DNA of 64,000 nucleotides from Streptomyces coacervatus (GTDB lineage: Bacteria; Actinomycetota; Actinomycetes; Streptomycetales; Streptomycetaceae), in the NCBI RefSeq assembly GCF_029223485.1, contig NZ_JARHTP010000013.1, positions 1 through 64,000 on the forward strand, given 5' to 3'. Positions 15,295 to 23,622 of this stretch are shown here, in pieces; position 1 is the stretch's first letter, and the number at the start of each line of letters is the position of its first letter. The notes under the pieces are model-generated. The model worked only from the letters and a program-made list of their open reading frames with translations. It was not told the DNA's origin and ran no database searches. Both the position numbers and the translations under genes were made by a program.

Positions 15295-16374
15295 ATGACC
15301 GTACGCAAGCCGCTGTCCCCGCTTCAGCCCCTGTCCCCACTTCCGCAACCCGCCGTTGGCACGGGCTGGAAACCCTCTGCTGATGTGACTGCGGTACACC
15401 TTCCCCAAGGGCCACTCCCCCCAGGACGATTCCCCCGACGCGTCCCGGCCCGCGTGCTCCGGCAGATCCTGTGCCTGCTGCCGCTCCTGCTCGTGTCCGT
15501 CGTGGCCGTGCAGCACCGGTCCGTGCTCGCCGAGGGCTTTGGTCATCTGCGGGCCGCCGAGTGGCCCTGGCTGCTGGCGGCGGCCGGCGCCACCTGTCTG
15601 ACCTGGGTGGCTGCCGCCTTCACCCGGCAGGGTGCGGTCGTCGACCGGCTGCCCAAGAGGCGGCTGCTCGCCACGCAGTTCGCGGCGGGCTCGGCCAACC
15701 ACCTGCTGCCGACGGGCCTCGGTGCGAGCGCCGTCAACCTGCGGTTCATGACCGTGTGCGGGATTCCGCTGGCCCGTTCCTCGGCCGCGCTCGCGCTGTA
15801 TCTGCTGGCGGAGACGGTCGCCCGGCTGAGCCTGCTGGCCGGGCTGCTGCTGGCCTTCCCGGGCGCGCTGCAGTTCGGCACGCTGCTGCCCGATGGCGCG
15901 GTGGGTCCGCTGCTGCTCGCGGTCGCCGGAGTCCTGGTGGTGGCGGTGGGCGTCCTCGTACTTGTACGACGGCTGCGTACGGCCGCCGTGTCGTTCCTGC
16001 GCACGGCACTGGGCGAGCTGCGCTCGGTGCACACCCGTCCGTCCCGCGCGCTCGCCCTGTGGGGCGGCTCGCTCGCCTTTCCCGCGCTGCAGGCGGCCGG
16101 ACTGGTCCTGGTCGGGCTGTCGCTGGGGCTGCCGATTCCGCCCGTGCACATTGCCGTCGCGTATCTGGCGGCGACGGTGGCGGTCGCGCTGGTGCCGACG
16201 CCGGGCGGACTCGGCTCGGTGGAGGCGGCACTGGTCGTGGCGCTGGTGGCGGCGGGCGGCCCGGTGGCCGTGGCGACGGCGGTGGTGCTCGCCTACCGGA
16301 TCATCACGGTGTGGCTGCCGCTGCTGCCGGGCGCATTGACGCTGGGCGCGCTGGTACGGCTGAAGGTGATCTGA
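15295..16374 (+). CDS. Lysylphosphatidylglycerol synthase TM-like (UPF0104/YbhN) membrane protein
   Basis: A 359-aa protein with about eight membrane helices after a basic, Pro-rich 50-residue head. It contains the family pattern R-L-L-A-T-Q-F-A-A-G-S-A-N-H-L-L-P-T-G-L-G-A and near the end P-T-P-G-G-L-G-S-V-E-A-A-L, both typical of flippase-like LPG_synthase_TM proteins. The ATG at 15295 has AAGGA 6 nt upstream. It is divergent from the ABC exporter across the SoxR box. It is presumed to be a lipid or polyprenol-linked transporter; the substrate is not known. Confidence 0.82.
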   Translation: MTVRKPLSPLQPLSPLPQPAVGTGWKPSADVTAVHLPQGPLPPGRFPRRVPARVLRQILCLLPLLLVSVVAVQHRSVLAEGFGHLRAAEWPWLLAAAGATCLTWVAAAFTRQGAVVDRLPKRRLLATQFAAGSANHLLPTGLGASAVNLRFMTVCGIPLARSSAALALYLLAETVARLSLLAGLLLAFPGALQFGTLLPDGAVGPLLLAVAGVLVVAVGVLVLVRRLRTAAVSFLRTALGELRSVHTRPSRALALWGGSLAFPALQAAGLVLVGLSLGLPIPPVHIAVAYLAATVAVALVPTPGGLGSVEAALVVALVAAGGPVAVATAVVLAYRIITVWLPLLPGALTLGALVRLKVI

Positions 16375-16389
16375 GCCGCGCCGCCGATG

Positions 16390-17106
16390 TCACCAAGGCA
16401 CCGGCTTGCCGTCCCGGAAGAAGCCCCCGGTCGGCCCGGTGTCGGGCAGCGTGGCCGCCCAGACGATCCCGGCGGCGCCTTCCGCGACGGGGCGTCCGCC
16501 ACCGCCGCCCATGTCGGTGGCGACCCAGCCGGGGCAGATCGCGTTGACGAGGATGCGGTGCCGGCGCAGCTCACCGGCCAGCAGGCAGGTGAGGGCGTTG
16601 AGCGCGGCCTTGGAGACGCTGTAGGCGGGGGTGCCGCCGCTCATCGACTGGAGCGAGCCGCCCTCGCTGCTCACCATGACCACCCGCGGGTGCGGGCTGC
16701 GCCGCAGCAGCGGCAGCAGCGCCTGGGTGACCCGCCAGGCGCCGAACAGATTGGTGTCCAGGGCCCGTTGGACCTCGCCGAGGTCGGCCGACCGAGCCTG
16801 CGCCCAGGTGTCGTAAAGGATGGCCGCGTTGTTGACGACCACGTCCACGCGCCCCAGATTCCGGGTGACCCAGTCGGCCATCGCAGCCACACTCGCCTCA
16901 TCGGCGACATCGAGCTGCACGGCGCTCACCCGCTCCCCGCCCGGGTCGATACGCGCGGCGGCGGCGCGCCCCTTGGCGAGGTCGCGGGAGCCGAGCACCA
17001 CGCGGTGGCCGCGGCCGGCGAGCTGCCGTACCACCTCGTACCCGATGCCGCGATTGGCACCGGTCACAACGGCGACCGGCGGCGCGCCCGCATGTTCAGC
17101 TGCCAT
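16390..17106 (-). CDS. Short-chain dehydrogenase/reductase (carbonyl reductase-like)
   Basis: A 238-aa SDR with T-G-A-N-R-G-I-G near residue 13 for NADPH binding, D-V near 62, N-N-A-A at ~88-91, the catalytic Ser in V-M-V-S-S-E and Y-S-V-S-K for Tyr and Lys. The long gap between the Ser motif and Tyr and the N-R-G-I-G loop resemble carbonyl reductase 1-type enzymes. ATG at 17106 with a GGAG element ~10 nt upstream. It is convergent with the flippase-like gene (16 bp) and divergent from the enoyl-CoA hydratase gene. Substrate unknown. Confidence 0.88.
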   Translation of the reverse strand: MAAEHAGAPPVAVVTGANRGIGYEVVRQLAGRGHRVVLGSRDLAKGRAAAARIDPGGERVSAVQLDVADEASVAAMADWVTRNLGRVDVVVNNAAILYDTWAQARSADLGEVQRALDTNLFGAWRVTQALLPLLRRSPHPRVVMVSSEGGSLQSMSGGTPAYSVSKAALNALTCLLAGELRRHRILVNAICPGWVATDMGGGGGRPVAEGAAGIVWAATLPDTGPTGGFFRDGKPVPW

Positions 17107-17209
17107 CAGGAACACTCCCTCTGTACGGTGTCTCAGCGTCGCACAGCCGTTCCACGATCGCCCCGCCGGTCGCCGCCCGCACCGGCACTGTCGGAGAAGG
17201 GGGCTGCAC

Positions 17210-17974
17210 ATGCCGGTCCATATCGAGCGCCAGGGTCACGTCACCACCGTCGTCCTCTCCCGCCCCGAGGTCCGCAACGCGGTGGACGGCCCGACGGCCG
17301 CCGAACTCGTCGCCGCCTTCCGGGAGTTCGAGGCGGACGAAGAGGCGCGGGTGGCGGTGCTGTGGGGCGAGGGCGGCACGTTCTGCGCGGGCGCCGACCT
17401 CAAGGCACTCGGCTCCGACCGCGGCAACCGGGTCGCGGAGGACGGCGACGGCCCGATGGGGCCGACGCGGCTTCGGCTGTCCAAGCCGGTGATCGCCGCG
17501 GTCGCCGGGCATGCCGTGGCCGGCGGCCTCGAACTGGCGCTCTGGTGCGATCTGCGGGTTGCCGAGGAGGACGCCGTCTTCGGCGTGTTCTGCCGCCGCT
17601 GGGGCGTCCCGCTGATCGACGGCGGCACGGTACGGCTGCCCCGGCTGATCGGACAGAGCCGCGCACTGGACATGATCCTCACGGGGCGGGCGGTGCAGGC
17701 GCGGGAGGCGTACGACATCGGGCTCGTCAACCGGCTCGTCCCCACCGGCACGGCACGCACCGAGGCGGAAACGCTGGCCGCCGAGATCGCCCGCTTCCCG
17801 CAGGCGTGTCTGCGGGGCGACCGGGCGTCGGTGCTGGAGCAGCACGGGCTGGACGAGGAGGAGGCCATGCGCGGCGAACTCCGGCACGGGGTGGGCGTGT
17901 TGGCGGAGGGAATGGAGGGGGCGGCGCGGTTCGCGGCCGGGGCCGGGCGGGGCGGGTCGTTCACGGACCTATGA
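17210..17974 (+). CDS. Enoyl-CoA hydratase/isomerase family protein
   Basis: A 254-aa crotonase-fold protein. The first oxyanion-hole segment G-T-F-C-A-G-A-D-L-K-A-L and the second A-V-A-G-G-L-E-L-A-L-W-C-D are intact. The usual catalytic Glu region (G-V-F-C-R-R-W-G-V-P-L-I-D-G-G) shows Cys-Arg-Arg rather than the P-E-x-x-x-G of hydratases; isomerase- or dehydratase-type activity is possible. ATG at 17210 behind GGAGAAGG. Divergent from the SDR gene. It probably acts on a CoA thioester; no pathway partner is adjacent. Confidence 0.85.
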   Translation: MPVHIERQGHVTTVVLSRPEVRNAVDGPTAAELVAAFREFEADEEARVAVLWGEGGTFCAGADLKALGSDRGNRVAEDGDGPMGPTRLRLSKPVIAAVAGHAVAGGLELALWCDLRVAEEDAVFGVFCRRWGVPLIDGGTVRLPRLIGQSRALDMILTGRAVQAREAYDIGLVNRLVPTGTARTEAETLAAEIARFPQACLRGDRASVLEQHGLDEEEAMRGELRHGVGVLAEGMEGAARFAAGAGRGGSFTDL

Positions 17975-18040
17975 CCTGCACAGGGCGCGCGACGCCCAAG
18001 CGGGTCCGGCGAAGTCCGCTCCGGTACGGCAGCAACCCTG

Positions 18041-18116
18041 AAGGGGCGCGGGACTGTGTTGAATCTGCGGCTACCGCCGCGTGAGCGCGACCAGCCACGA
18101 CGGCGCTGCAGACGAC
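18041..18116. repeat. Dispersed Streptomyces intergenic repeat
   Basis: The segment AAGGGGCGCGGGACTGTG ... GCGCGACCAGCCACGACGG lies 66 bp after the enoyl-CoA hydratase stop. From memory, this composite (GGGGCGCGG, a CGGC-rich hairpin, GCGCGACCAGCC) recurs in many Streptomyces intergenic regions. A related but shorter copy, inverted, occurs at 62893-62944 in this window. Function unknown; it may act as a transcription-attenuating or recombination-prone element. Confidence 0.5.
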
Positions 18117-18155
18117 CGATGGCACATCGGCGGCACAGCCGGCGGAGCGCTTGGC

Positions 18156-19364
18156 TCAGCGGACCCGCACCGTCACCGGCCCGCCCTCCGGATCGACCCG
18201 GCCGTTCCAGTGGGCCGTCAGCCTGATGGGGCGGTTCGGGACGGTCGTGCGGAGGCGTTGGCGGTGCAGTACGCGGCCGTTCTGGGTGATGTGGAGGACC
18301 GGGCGTGTCAGCAGGGTCGTCGTGCGCAGGACGTACGGGTGGCGGTCGGCGGGGGTGATGCGGTTCGGGGCGATCCAGTGCAGGGGCGGGTCCACGGTCA
18401 GGGGGATGCCAGCCGGCCACTCGGCGCCCGCGAGCCATTCCCGGACGGCCCCGGCCATCTGCGCGCCCTCGCCCGCCGCCGTCGCCGCGCTCTCCACGGC
18501 GTGCAGCAGACTGCCGGCGGCGAACACGCCCGGCCGTGAGGTGCGCAGGGTGCCGTCGGTCGCAGGGCCGCGGCTGCCGGCATCCAGCGTCAGTTCGCCG
18601 CGCCGGGCGAGTTCGTGGTCCGGCACGAAGTCGCCGGTGAAGACGACCGTGTCGCACGGCAGCGTGATCGTTCGGCCGCCGCGGTGCCGTATGCGGACGC
18701 CCGACAGCCGTCCGTGGCCCAGGAGTTCGGTGATCGTGGCGTCGGTGAGGAGGGGGATGCGGCGGCGGAGGCGGGCGTGCTGCGCGCGGGGCGGGGTCGT
18801 CTGGGGGTACGGCAGCTCCGTGATCATGGCGACCACGTCGGCTCCGGCTGCCCGCACGGTGTCGGCGGCCGCGTATGAGACGTCCTCCGCGCCGACGATC
18901 ACTGCCCGGCTGCCGATCCGCTGTCCGTAGAGGTGTACGGCCTGCTGGAGTTCGCCCGTGGTGTAGATGCCGACGGGGCGGGTGCCGGGCACCAGGCGTG
19001 CGGTGCGGGGGCGTTCGCGGGCTCCGGTGGCCAGCACGATCGCGCGGGCGGTGATGGTCTCCGGGCCCTGCGGGCCGACGGTGGTCAGCGCGAGCGGGCC
19101 CGCCCAGTCGAGGGCGGTGACCCCGGTGCGGACGACCGCTCCGGTGCGTACGGCCGCGTCGGCGAGCAGACGGGCGTACGCGGGACCGGTCAGCGGGTGC
19201 AGCCAGGTGCCGAAGCCGCCGTGCGCGCAGTGCCGTGGGACTCCCCCGGGCTGCTGTTCCCGGTCCAGCACCTCGATGCTGCCTGCTCCGGCGGCGGCCA
19301 GGCGTGCGGCGGCCGCGAGACCGGCGGGGCCGGCGCCCACGACCAGGACGTCGACGTTTCTCAC
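18156..19364 (-). CDS. NAD(P)/FAD-dependent oxidoreductase, GlpB/HcnB-like subunit
   Basis: A 402-aa flavoprotein: N-terminal FAD-binding G-A-G-P-A-G-L-A-A-A (residues ~10-19), a second dinucleotide fold from about residue 150, A-T-G-A-R-E-R at the domain linker, and a terminal ~90-residue beta-rich extension of unknown role. It lacks the redox disulfide of disulfide reductases. Its GTG overlaps the stop of the upstream DAO-type dehydrogenase (GTGA), so the two are translationally coupled and probably form one complex, as in GlpA-GlpB or opine-oxidase pairs. Confidence 0.82.
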   Translation of the reverse strand: MRNVDVLVVGAGPAGLAAAARLAAAGAGSIEVLDREQQPGGVPRHCAHGGFGTWLHPLTGPAYARLLADAAVRTGAVVRTGVTALDWAGPLALTTVGPQGPETITARAIVLATGARERPRTARLVPGTRPVGIYTTGELQQAVHLYGQRIGSRAVIVGAEDVSYAAADTVRAAGADVVAMITELPYPQTTPPRAQHARLRRRIPLLTDATITELLGHGRLSGVRIRHRGGRTITLPCDTVVFTGDFVPDHELARRGELTLDAGSRGPATDGTLRTSRPGVFAAGSLLHAVESAATAAGEGAQMAGAVREWLAGAEWPAGIPLTVDPPLHWIAPNRITPADRHPYVLRTTTLLTRPVLHITQNGRVLHRQRLRTTVPNRPIRLTAHWNGRVDPEGGPVTVRVR

Positions 19365-20764
19365 GCCCGGGCCCCCTCGAACAGTGCGCGTACCGCCGCC
19401 CCGCAGTAGAAGCCCTGGCAGCGGCCCGCCCGCGCCCGGGTGCGGCGGCGCAGTCCGTCCAGGGTGCGCGGCGGGATGGTACTCGTCAGGGCGTCGCGGA
19501 TCTCGCCGCGGGAGACACGCTCGCAGTGGCAGACGAGGGTGCCGTACTCCGGGTCGGCGGCGATGAGTTCGGCTTGCTGGTGGGGTCGGGGGAAGGCCTC
19601 GCCGAGATTGGGCATGCGGACCGGTGCCAGGTCGCGGGCCGGGCCCAACTCCAGTCCGTTGTCGGCAAGTAGTCCGGTCACGTGGGCCGCGATGGCGAGG
19701 GAGGCGGTCAGTCCGGTGGAGCGGATGCCGCCGACGGTGACGTACGACTGGTCGGGGTGGGCCGTGATGCGGTAGTCGTCGTGTTCCGTGGCGGCGCGCA
19801 GGCCCGCGTAGACGGCGGTGATCTCCTCCTCGACCAGTTCGGGGAGGATCCGGCGGCCCTTTTCGCGCAGGAGCGCCAGGGCGTCGGCCGTCGAGCCGGT
19901 GGCCCGCTTGTCGTGCAGGTCCTCGGCGGTGGGGCCGAGCAGGACGTTGCCGTAGACGGTGGGGGCGACCAGGACGCCCTTGCCCAGTGCGGTGGGTACG
20001 GGCAGCAGGATGTGCCGGACCAGGGCGCGGGCGAACTTGTCGTAGACGATCAGCTGGCCGCGGCGCGGGGTGACGGTGAAGTCGTCGTGACCGAGCTGCC
20101 GGTCGAGGGTGTCGGCGTGGAGGCCGGCGGCGTTGACGAGGTGGCGGGCCCGGAGGGTGCCTCGGGGTGTGCGGAGCTGATGGACACCTTCTGCGTAACT
20201 CGCCCGCTGGACCGGTGAGTTGAGGTGGAGATCGACTCCATGGCGGACTGCCTGGGTGGCGTACGCCAGCGTGGTCGTCCAGGGGCAGATGATGCTCTCG
20301 CCGGGCACGTGCAGCGCGCCGAGGGCACCGGGGCCCAAGTGCGGTTCGCGGGCACGGAGTTCGGGCGGGCCGATCAGACGCGCTTCGTGGAAGTCATTGC
20401 GCTTGGCCTTTTCCGCCAGACCCGGCAGTGCGGCGAGTTGTTCCTCGTCCCAGGCCACGAGCAGCGCTCCCACCGGCTCGACCGGAATGCCCGACTCGAC
20501 CGCGTACGCGGCGAGTCGGCGGGCGCCCTCCCGGACGAGCCGGGCTTCGAGAGAACCGGGGATCGCGTCGAACCCGGTGTGCAGGATGGCGGTGTTGGCC
20601 TTCGAGGTCCCCTGGCCGACGTCGTCCTGGGCCTCGACCAGGGCAATGCGGAGCCGTGGGTGGTGGGCGAGCGCGCGGGCAATCGCGCTGCCGACGACAC
20701 CGGCACCGACGATCGCCACGTCGTATGGGGTCTGCGGGAGGAGACCGGTCGTGGTGACCGTCAT
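19361..20764 (-). CDS. FAD-dependent dehydrogenase with C-terminal BFD-type [2Fe-2S] domain (GlpA-like)
   Basis: A 467-aa protein with a DAO fold: G-A-G-V-V-G-S-A-I-A near residue 20 binds FAD, and the middle matches glycerol-3-phosphate dehydrogenase-like enzymes (H-T-G-F-D, V-N-A-A-G-L-H-A-D). From residue ~410 there is a BFD-like iron-sulfur domain with Cys412, Cys414, Cys449 and Cys454. The combination of kinase, DAO-BFD dehydrogenase and second flavoprotein is that of bacterial glycerol-3-phosphate oxidation systems. The start ATG overlaps the stop of a small chimeric ORF upstream (ATGA), keeping translational coupling from the kinase. Confidence 0.85.
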   Translation of the reverse strand: MTVTTTGLLPQTPYDVAIVGAGVVGSAIARALAHHPRLRIALVEAQDDVGQGTSKANTAILHTGFDAIPGSLEARLVREGARRLAAYAVESGIPVEPVGALLVAWDEEQLAALPGLAEKAKRNDFHEARLIGPPELRAREPHLGPGALGALHVPGESIICPWTTTLAYATQAVRHGVDLHLNSPVQRASYAEGVHQLRTPRGTLRARHLVNAAGLHADTLDRQLGHDDFTVTPRRGQLIVYDKFARALVRHILLPVPTALGKGVLVAPTVYGNVLLGPTAEDLHDKRATGSTADALALLREKGRRILPELVEEEITAVYAGLRAATEHDDYRITAHPDQSYVTVGGIRSTGLTASLAIAAHVTGLLADNGLELGPARDLAPVRMPNLGEAFPRPHQQAELIAADPEYGTLVCHCERVSRGEIRDALTSTIPPRTLDGLRRRTRARAGRCQGFYCGAAVRALFEGARA

Positions 20765-20979
20765 GCGGGTCCTGCCTTCTTGGCCACGGGCCGGTCGAAC
20801 AAGGCGGTGCCGGCCTGCAGAACGCCTTGGCCGACATCGTCCAGGGCTCCCAAGAGCACGCCACGCAAGCCCAAGTGGTGGCCAGGCCGGAAGGCAGTCG
20901 CCCTGCCGACGACTCCCGCACCGACGATCGCCACGTCATACGCCGTCCGCGGCAGCAGCCCGCTCACGGTGACCGTCAC
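20761..20979 (-). CDS. 72-aa chimeric mini-ORF from tandem duplication
   Basis: The first ~50 residues (M-T-V-T-V-S-G-L-L-P-R-T-A-Y-D-V-A-I-V-G-A-G-V-V-G) are a diverged copy of the N-terminus of the following dehydrogenase. The last 13 (A-L-F-D-R-P-V-A-K-K-A-G-P-A) copy the C-terminus of the preceding kinase (L-L-D-R-P-V-A-R-K-A-G-P-A). A tandem duplication of about 218 bp spanning the kinase-dehydrogenase junction explains this exactly. Both junctions are intact stop-start overlaps (GTGA at 20976-20979, ATGA at 20761-20764). The product is probably non-functional, but the ORF preserves ribosome coupling through the operon. Confidence 0.75.
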   Translation of the reverse strand: MTVTVSGLLPRTAYDVAIVGAGVVGRATAFRPGHHLGLRGVLLGALDDVGQGVLQAGTALFDRPVAKKAGPA

Positions 20980-22433
20980 GCCGGGCCTGCCTTCCTGGCC
21001 ACGGGCCGGTCGAGCAGCGCGGTGACTTCGGAGCGGAAGGCGGCGAGGCGTTCGGCGGCCTCATCCGCGGTGATGCGCGGTTCGTGGACGGCCGCCGGTT
21101 TCCAGTCCGGCAGTGCGTCGGAGACCGCAAGGCCCGGCTGTGCGCCAAGGCGGGCCAGGGTGGCGGCGCCGAGTGCGGTGGCGTCCGGGAGGGCGGACAC
21201 CTCGACGGGGCGTTGCAGCAGGTCCGCCTGGGTCTGCATGAGCAGGGTCGAGCGGGTCAGGCCGCCGTCGACGCGGAGGGCGGACAACGGCGCTCCCAGG
21301 TCGGCGGCTGCGGCGTCGGCGAGTTCGACGATCTGGGCCGCGATGCCCTCGCACAGGGCCCGCACCAGGTGCCCGGCGCCGGTGTCGAGCCCGAGGCCGG
21401 TGAGCGAGCCGCGCAGGTCGCCGCGCCACCAGGGGGCGGCGAGCCCGGCGAGCGCCGGTACGAAGGTGACGCCGCCGCTGTCCGGTACGGCGGTGCCGAC
21501 GGTGTCCAGGTCGGCGGCGCCCTTGATGACGCCCAGGTCGGTGAGCCAGCGGACGGCGGAGGCGGCCGTGTAGACCTGGCCGTCGAGGCAGTAGCTGGTG
21601 CGTCCGGCAAGGCGCCAGGCCACGCAGCTGACCAGGCCCGAGGTGCCGCGCCGCGGCGTGTCGCCCGTATGGGCGAGGAGGAACGCGCCTGTGCCGTAGG
21701 TGCACTTGGCGGCGCCGGGTGCGGTGATGCGCTGGGCGAGCAGGGCGGCCTGCTGGTCGACGGCAAGTCCGGTGAGCGGGACGGCCGGGCCGAACTCCCT
21801 TGTCGTACCGACCGGTTGGGCGTTGTCGACCACCTCGGGGAGCCGCTCGTCGGACAGGCCGTAGAGGTCGAGTGCGCGTGGTGACCATTCCGCGCGGTCC
21901 AGGTCGAGGAGTTGGGTACGGCCGGCGGTCGCGGCGTCGGTGACGTAGGCCCCGGTGAGGCGGTGGACGAGCCAGGCGTCGCTGGTGGTGACGACGCCCT
22001 CGCGGGTGAGGTGCCGTCGTATCCAGGCCATCTTGGGCGCGGCGAAGTACGGGTCGAGGGGCAGGCCGGTCAGTTCGCGCAACTCGTCGGTATGCGGGGT
22101 GAGTTCGGTGCAGACGGTCTCGGCTCGGCGGTCCTGCCAGACCAGGGCGTCGGTCAGCGGGCGGCCGGTGGCCGGATCCCAGGCGAGGACGGTCTCGCCC
22201 TGGTTGGCGAGGCCCAGTGCGACGACGGGTTCACGCGCCTCGGCGAGGGCCCGGCGGCCCGCGTCGAGCACCGAGCGGTACAGCTCCTCCGGGTCGACCT
22301 CCACCAGTCCGCCGGGCAGATGGCGCGGGTGCACCTCGGCGAACCCGGTGCCGATGACGCCGCGTTCGGGGCAGACGACCAGCGCCTTGGTGCCGGAGGT
22401 GCCCTGGTCGACGGCGAGCACCGGACCTGTCAT
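20976..22433 (-). CDS. FGGY-family carbohydrate kinase, glycerol kinase-like
   Basis: A 485-aa kinase with the phosphate-1 motif L-A-V-D-Q-G-T-S-G-T-K at the N-terminus, A-N-Q-G-E-T-V-L-A-W-D near residue 76 and the adenosine/FGGY region R-V-D-G-G-L-T-R-S-T-L-L-M-Q near 400. It is most like glycerol kinases. The ATG at 22433 has GGAGAGG 4-9 nt upstream. It is the first gene of a four-ORF coupled operon with the GlpA- and GlpB-like flavoproteins, which supports phosphorylation of glycerol or another polyol before oxidation. No transporter is present in the operon. Confidence 0.85.
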   Translation of the reverse strand: MTGPVLAVDQGTSGTKALVVCPERGVIGTGFAEVHPRHLPGGLVEVDPEELYRSVLDAGRRALAEAREPVVALGLANQGETVLAWDPATGRPLTDALVWQDRRAETVCTELTPHTDELRELTGLPLDPYFAAPKMAWIRRHLTREGVVTTSDAWLVHRLTGAYVTDAATAGRTQLLDLDRAEWSPRALDLYGLSDERLPEVVDNAQPVGTTREFGPAVPLTGLAVDQQAALLAQRITAPGAAKCTYGTGAFLLAHTGDTPRRGTSGLVSCVAWRLAGRTSYCLDGQVYTAASAVRWLTDLGVIKGAADLDTVGTAVPDSGGVTFVPALAGLAAPWWRGDLRGSLTGLGLDTGAGHLVRALCEGIAAQIVELADAAAADLGAPLSALRVDGGLTRSTLLMQTQADLLQRPVEVSALPDATALGAATLARLGAQPGLAVSDALPDWKPAAVHEPRITADEAAERLAAFRSEVTALLDRPVARKAGPA

Positions 22434-22876
22434 CGCACCTCTCCCCCTCGAAGCCCCCGGCGATCACTGCGCGCCAGCCTGCCGCCGGGCCGCGCACCGC
22501 GTCAACCACCCCCCGACCGCCCACCGCTCCACCGGAGTTCGAAAGGATGTGCAAACCGGTGGAGAGGCGGAACGTCCGCCTCTACCGTGACCGCCGAACC
22601 GACGCGCACCCCACAACTGCCGCCCACAGTAGGGCCGTTGTTGCTCCACCTTGCCGCCGTCCTCCCCGCTCCATTACGAGTAGTGTTGACCCCAATCACG
22701 GGAGGTTAGGTCGGCGACCACCCCGGTCCTCAACTGGATACCCGTCCCACCAGGCGCCCAGCAACTCGTGTACGGGCATACCTCCCTCCAGCCTCCCGTG
22801 GGGTCTCCGGCGGCCTCTCGGACCGTCCCGGGGCGGTCCCGGCCGTACCCGCCATCACAAGGCCCCCGGAGATACC
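22434..22876. other. Gene-free stretch upstream of the glycerol kinase-like gene
   Basis: Frames are open here only because of base composition; none has a ribosome site plus a recognisable product. It should contain the promoter of the kinase operon, but no clear elements were recognised. Confidence 0.4.
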
Positions 22877-23100
22877 GTCGCGGACCCCCGAGCTGACGAA
22901 TGCCAACGTCTGGGTTACACGGTCAAGACCCTGACCCGTGCCTGCATGGCTGCCACCGGACAGCCGGTGAAGCATGTGATCGACGCCCGTGTCGCGTTGG
23001 AGGTGCAGCGGTTGCCGGCGCACGGCACTTGCCCCGGCAACCGCCACATCCACCAGGGCCAGTACCGGTTCCGGCCAGGTGGCGGGCGCGGCCGATGCAA
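22877..23100 (+). pseudogene. Decayed AraC-family regulator, C-terminal fragment
   Basis: One frame reads R-L-G-Y-T-V-K-T-L-T-R-A-C-M-A-A-T-G-Q-P-V-K-H-V-I-D-A-R-V, then A-L-E-V-Q-R-L-P-A-H, which matches the first HTH half of AraC-type regulators. After about 23035 the similarity moves to the +1 frame (A-T-A-T-S-T-R near 23040, where intact genes have the second HTH) and then vanishes. There is no start and no N-terminal domain. It is a remnant of a regulator that may once have controlled the nearby GH12 gene. Confidence 0.55.
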
Positions 23101-23101
23101 T

Positions 23102-23228
23102 TCGAAGCGCTTCGACAGCGAGCACTTCGACAGTGATGTCCGCAGGTGAAAGAAATGTATCTTCCTGCGCAGAGCCTTGCCGTTCAGACATCCCATCATT
23201 ACTGTCCACAGACGCAAGCGCTTCGACA
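23102..23228. promoter_or_regulatory. Two AAGCGCTT-centred sites upstream of the GH12 gene
   Basis: TCGAAGCGCTTCGA at 23102-23115 is a perfect 14-bp palindrome; AAGCGCTTCGACA recurs at 23216-23228. Both share 13 bases and a GC-centred AAGCGCTT core of the type recognised by LacI-family sugar regulators. They are ~400-520 bp upstream of the GH12 start, rather far for direct repression, so an unseen promoter in between is required. Confidence 0.45.
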
Positions 23229-23622
23229 CTTCGCACCTGCGTCTGGCAAGCCCGGTGCTTGAAGGTAAGGGGACCGAGCACCGTTCCCGCAGTTGTTGAG
23301 CGCGCCACCTCGACGACACGAGCCACCCACCATCACGAGCAGCACCGCATGCGAACGGAGCGAAGGTGTCAACACGTCAGCCGATCGACCGTCTCGGCCG
23401 CCTCGCTTTCAGCGGGGACTCCAACTGCGAGCAGTGGAAGGAACCACTTCGCCCAGGGCCGGCCATCAAGCCGATCAGTCGGCCAACTGCGCAAGCACCT
23501 CGGACGGGGCTGAGCCGCGCCGTCCCGAGCCCGGACTCGCCGGTGAGCGACACTTCGCCGCGCCAGAGTCCGCCACCAGACCGGGGGTCCGGAACAACCT
23601 ATCGCCGTCCTTGGAGGGACAC
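23229..23622. other. Long leader region of the GH12 gene
   Basis: About 390 bp without a credible coding sequence. One frame is open into the GH12 gene, but the strong ribosome site and signal peptide show that the gene begins at 23623. The region presumably holds the GH12 promoter. Confidence 0.4.

Noticed and set aside
22730..23326. 198-codon minus-strand frame
   Set aside because: No recognisable domain, no ribosome site; it lies opposite the AraC remnant and is explained by base composition.
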